From: Fistularia commersonii
Lineage: Eukaryota > Chordata > Actinopteri > Syngnathiformes > Fistulariidae
Direction of reading: 5' to 3'
NCBI GenBank assembly: GCA_037954325.1
Contig: JBBMNZ010000003.1
Span: 5,841,965 to 5,905,964 of the forward strand
DNA length: 64,000 bases
Each line of letters begins with the position of its first letter. The stretch's first letter is position 1. The notes under the pieces are model-generated. The model saw only the letters and a list, made by a program, of their open reading frames with translations. It was not told where the DNA came from and did no database searches. This document shows positions 59,052-64,000 of this stretch, one piece after another. The translations under genes and the position numbers were made by a program.

Positions 59052-62000
59052 GCGAATGATTCAATGAGAATAAAAAGTATTCTGATATATTTAAGGTGTT
59101 AAATAAGAGAAAGATGGTGCGAGAGCTAACTGTCAACCACACAGACACTAAGCCTGATTCTGTATTTTGCAGTTCACGAATAACTATAACTATGTAACTA
59201 CGAATAGGAAAGGGAAACTCTGCCTGAAGTGATTATGCAGCAACTATGCAAGATGTGAGCATGAGCCCAGAACCAGAAAATCTCTAATATTTCAACTCTT
59301 TACAAATTCCTGTTAAATGATATGGATGAAACCATTTCCTGAATTTTACCATTTGTTTTAGCAGAGGCTGCCGCTGATTAGCAAAACTATTCACTGACTT
59401 ATGTTTCAGTCTCAAGTAATTCCCACAGCTTTCACTAGTAAAACCGTGTGGAAACTATTATTGAGATTGAAATAACATGTCCAGCAGAAAAGCTTCAACA
59501 TCTTTCTTGAGTCTTTTTCATGTAAGCAATCAGTAAAAGTGAATCAAATGATTTAATGTTGTAGGGGACATTCATTTCAAACTGGGCTGGTCAAGAAGTC
59601 TCCGTACAATCAATGGGTGCTGTAGCAATTTACCCAATACGATGATTCGATTCATCTACATGACAATGAGGACAGCACTGCCAAAGTATTTCAGTTGTCA
59701 CATAAAAGATGTGTATTCAGCACTGGTTTGATTGACCACAGTACATGAGCATTAAAAAAAAAGAAAAATTAAGTAAAGGCCGATAGTCTAAATGTAATGT
59801 TCGACTGTTAGATTTGCTGAAGAAATAACATGGTATGGTTATTAATTGTGAGGGTGGTCAGCGCATCGCTTTGAATCAAGATTTTTTAATTGTTGTTTTG
59901 GAGGCACAGTGAAATTTTGCTCGGCTCGGTTTTGGTTCGTCCAATCCGGATAATGCCCGTCGCTCCTCACAATTCACCTGACTCCCTCTTTACAAATGCA
60001 CTCTCCCTAAACCCACCCACCTACTCCCTACCAGCTTAACTGATCCATCCTCACACCTGCTCTCTCACACACCCTCCCTCTTCTTCCACATTTCACTCCA
60101 TGCCTCCCATCTGTGTTGGGTTCTTATGAAAGGCCAGTTAGAGGAGCTAACATTCATGTTCATGCTCATGTTTTTGTTAAAATTGTTTGCTTTGTATACA
60201 CAGCTATTCCACAATAGAATGAGAAATTGAAATTGTATTTGAATTGTATACGATTATGCTGTTAGTCACAATTTTTTTTGCCATGATACAAAGGTACAAT
60301 AAATCACTATTACACAGACAAGTGGCATTTTGATACAAATGCTATTAAATACAACATTAACGCCCCGTTTTTTTTTTTTTCAGCTCTAAAAAATTCCTCT
60401 ATAAACATTCACATGTGTGTATGAGCAATGGTCAAAGCATTTACAGATTTGAATAGCCTGTCAACTTCATCGGGATGGTGTGGGTGCGGTTCATCAGATT
60501 TCATGTAATACACTTTAAGTGTGATTGAGGATTTGGTGCATGAAAGTATAATATGTCAGCCTTTTATAACTCACTTTAAGAAAGCCAGGAAAGTAAAACA
60601 AAAAGACAACCAAAACTTTTGGCAGATTGTGAACTAATTTCATTTATTCTTTATGCCAACATACAATTTTCCACATTGCTCTTTTTTGATTAGCTTTGCT
60701 AACATGTCAGCTTGACCAGATTTCAGCAGACATTTTGGTTTTGTGTGTATTTGACCATTGTAGTTGACGATCGTAAAGATGCTTGCACTTGGACGTGATC
60801 TGCCTTTCTTTATTCAGCCTTTGATTAGATCAAGAACTGCTAATTTTAAAAGCCATAAGCAAAAACCACATGAAAATAAACATGAACATTCCCTTCAAAG
60901 TGGCCGGCCTATTTTGAAAGATTTTACAAGATGAACAGCTGTCGTATCCTCAGGGAGGACATGTATGTTTGTATCTATTCTCAGCAAGCAGGAAGGTAAG
61001 CACGTGATCTAAAATTCAGCCATTTTTGCCTTGACTTGCCTGTTCCTGTCTGTCACTCTTTGCTCCCAGTTCCATTTTCTGGTCCATTCATATGGTAATG
61101 GAGGTCAGGAGATGAGGGGGTTCTCACGTTCAATGTGAAACTTGGCTCTTTGTTTAGCCACGGCTCAAGCTGCCACGACAGAGGCCAGAGGTGAAATTGA
61201 ATTCAGCTGAAATTCCCTAGTGAGTCTGGCCTTGGTCTGGCCCTAACTCGGCGGGATCGGCCTGGCCTCAGTGTGGCGTGCAAGCTGGGACTCCCAGTAA
61301 AATGGGAATCTCAGAGTGAACCTGGAGAACCTTAGCTTTGTGAACTTGTGACTGCTCCAGGGGTAAAAGGAAAAGTGACATTTCTTGTTAACTCAGGTTA
61401 CTCTGATATATTTGGCAAAAAAAAAAAAAAAAAACTACAGAGACTTTATTTTGAAAATAAGGTAATTTATTGCTTTTGCAATTTGAAATCGAACACTTCT
61501 CCCAAATTCTGGACTATTTTAGTTGAAAGCGTCGACTTATTTTTGATGGAAGCTATTCAACATGTTGAAGAAATTCATGTCCTATCACAGTATGATTTAC
61601 TGAGAAAATGGGAAAAAAAAACCCGGGCCGTTCTTCATGGACATGAGATTTTTCAATTTAATTTCAATCATTTCAATTTCTATACTTACTGTTCCAACAG
61701 ATTTCAAGTTGCTTAGCCCTGTGCCATTCACGGGACCTTGTCATGCATATTTAGGGTGGAACGGGAACCATTTTATTTTAGGAAAATTAAGCCTGACATC
61801 TTACTTAATAATGACTGGGGTTGCTTTACATCAGTGTTTCTAACTTGTATAGGCGGTAATCTTTCAGTAAGGTATCAGTAAGAATTTTTGGACAAATATT
61901 TTCTCTCCTATCTCTCGGTCACGTGACAAAATCAGTCCTCATGAAAGGTCTTCCTTCATCGTCCTCCAAGAGATCAGCACAATGTTTTTTTTTTTGTGTT

Positions 62001-63756
62001 GGCAAAGAACTCGATTCAATCTTGATCCATTTCTTCTACCTAGATTTTTGCCTCTGTGTTGAAATATAGCTTAAAGAGTGAGCAGCAGCTGGAAAAAAAC
62101 ATGTTTCCTGAACATAATGTTACTCTCGTTGTGAGCACTTACATAATTTCTCAGTGGTTATAGTATTCCTTGGGGCCTTGCAGACAGAATTTTCTTTACA
62201 TTGCTGTTATATAGAATTGAAACGTCCTTTACTTCAACCTTGGGCATCATGACAAAAATCTTTTTTGTATTTTCATTGCACGAACGTAACTCTTAAAGGT
62301 CTTTTTCGTAGGTACTCTTTTCTAGACCTACTAAACCATACCGCATCATTCACTTTATTTATTTTCCTGCAGAAATTCATAGAAAATACCTGGGTAAACT
62401 TTGTGCTTCATCGGTTAACGTGATTGCAATTCAGGGCATGAAAGGCTTCTTAGTTCTGGGTTAGACCTCTAATGTCCCCCCCCCGGCACAGTCCATGTGA
62501 CCTGCAATCTCTGGAGCCCTGCAATCAACAGCAATTTTCACAAATTATGCCATAATTATATATCTCTATTCATATACAGTTTGTTGTTCTTTTCACCCAT
62601 GCCTGAAAAAGACAAATTGCATGTGAAATCTCAAACAGAGTAATTGTAAGGGAGTAATCAGATACTGAAGGTTGCGGCTCGATAACTTGTCGGTAATTTT
62701 GGAAATGACCTTGTTAAAGTATCGGCAGTTTTTTTTTTTTCTTTTTTTTAATGAATAGACTCCATTCACTCTGTATGCGTAACCTTGAAAAACAATGAGA
62801 GTATTTTGTCTTCAACTCTTTGCCACTGTTAAAAAAAAAAAAAATTGTGTCCTTAGGCCTTTTGACAAGAATTAAACGAGTGAGTCAGTACCGGCTTTCT
62901 CATGTTTATGAAAGATATCAATAATGTATACACACTGTTAAGAGAAAACCGTCACTAAAAAAATAAAAATAATAAGATTAAGTGCTTGAAAGATTTTATA
63001 TCTTATTTGAGATTTACATATTTTCTAAGGAATTTTTCCAGTTTACTTTGTCACATATTTTGCATCAGTGTTGTGATTTTTAAAAGACAGAAAAAAGATA
63101 TCCGCTATTATTCACTGTGCTTTCAATATCCACCCAGAGCCGTTTGAGGAAAGAGGAGATAGATGTTTAAAGACCCCCAACCTAATGTTGATGGCTGCGC
63201 AGAGGAAAGAAACAAGCGCGAAAAGTGATTAAAAAATTAACAAGACCAAAGCGTCTGCAACATTGATAGATTCCCTGCATCGTAACTCAATGATATCTGT
63301 TTATATCTTCGTTAAGGGACGGGCGTTCTGGTCACAGCCCATCTCTCAAGGCATTCCTCAAAGACACACGTATTACAGCTGTAAAAGAGGGAGTGTGTAT
63401 TGGGCTCAAACAATAATCCTGTTTGCTCTGGAGGCCTGCATTTTCTATAGGAGCTGCCTGTGCTACCTGCTCTTCGAATCTATTTACACTTGGCCAAGGC
63501 AAGGGGAGTATGGAAGCAATTACAGGGCGGCTACAGTTGGCTCCTAGAGGGAAGAAAAGTAAACCAGCAATATTGTTATATCATTTAACCACCCTGAAAC
63601 CTAAAGGCTGGGCGGGTGGTGGACTTGTGTAAGTTAGGGAGCCCCAAAGCTGGATTTCATGGGCAGTGCAAGGTTAATACCATACGTCTGCCACATGCAC
63701 CTGTCCAGGATTAATCTCTGTGGGGCCTATAACATCCAGTTTTGTCATTCAAGGAG

Positions 63757-63787
<31 letters not shown>

Positions 63788-64000
63788 AGGAAAAACAAGT
63801 TGCAACCTTTGCCATAGAACAACTCAGGATCACAATATTTAAAATTTCCATGACCACTGGACAAAATTATGTTTGCAGGCATGCTGATGTTTGTCTCTGG
63901 ACAATTCTGTGATGAATTTACATGTGCAAAAAAAACAAATAACATTTAGCGTTTTAAGTTTGTGTAAATAACTTGCTTGTTAAATCCTTTGCACAAGTAT
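59052..64000. other. non-coding region to the window end
   Basis: AT-rich with poly-T and poly-A tracts (60369, 61419, 62729, 63760-63784). GC-balanced low-repeat blocks at 61020-61330 and 63130-63720. No coding exon recognised. Confidence 0.5.

Overview
The window looks like nuclear DNA of a teleost fish. Evidence: two intron-rich vertebrate genes, remnants of Rex3 (RTE clade) and Rex1/L2-type LINEs, DANA/mermaid-like SINE pieces, a Tc1-type MITE, and long GT, CT, AT and hexanucleotide microsatellites. There are no operons, CRISPR arrays, rRNA or recognisable tRNA genes. I recognised proteins and repeat families by eye; no alignment or search was run.

Both clear genes lie on the minus strand, head to tail. 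The left one (coding span 6072-14137, 8 coding exons, 429 codons) is tbcel, the tubulin cofactor E-like protein: leucine-rich repeats followed by a C-terminal ubiquitin-like domain and no CAP-Gly domain. Probable non-coding 5' exons lie at 17260-17371 and just below a CRE/ETS promoter-like block at 19580-19594. The right one (coding span 21274-37391, 36 coding exons, 1440 codons) is an alpha-2-macroglobulin: signal peptide, macroglobulin domains, bait region, GCGEQ thioester and receptor-binding domain, with a TATA-like box at 37426-37432 and an AATAAA signal at 21081-21086. Every exon junction in both models keeps the reading frame with GT/AG borders. About 1.5 kb separates the a2m poly(A) signal from the tbcel promoter. 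The two proteins have unrelated jobs (tubulin turnover in the cytosol; trapping proteases outside the cell), so the adjacency need not be functional.

Region by region: 1-6071 is non-coding, with a possible solo LTR, a hexanucleotide foldback array and a SINE fragment. 6072-19594 is tbcel, with a Rex3 remnant, SINE pieces and a MITE in its introns. 19595-21080 is intergenic. 21081-37432 is a2m, whose introns carry a Rex3 tail, a LINE tail with a (GAATAA)n array, a foldback element and a tandem duplication. 38890-42068 is a transposon cluster: a LINE reverse-transcriptase remnant, then a hAT-like element holding an internally deleted Rex3 that itself holds a 76-bp L2/SINE tail. 42069-64000 is mostly non-coding, with one more internally deleted Rex3 (57672-59051), several candidate first exons and several low-repeat blocks resembling conserved non-coding elements.

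The points I rate highest: paired loss in this A2M of cysteines that form disulfides in human A2M, including the inter-subunit pair; a (CA)17 repeat sitting at the splice acceptor of a 110-nt a2m intron; the three-deep nested transposon; and a foldback repeat with a hammerhead-like core in a2m intron 3.
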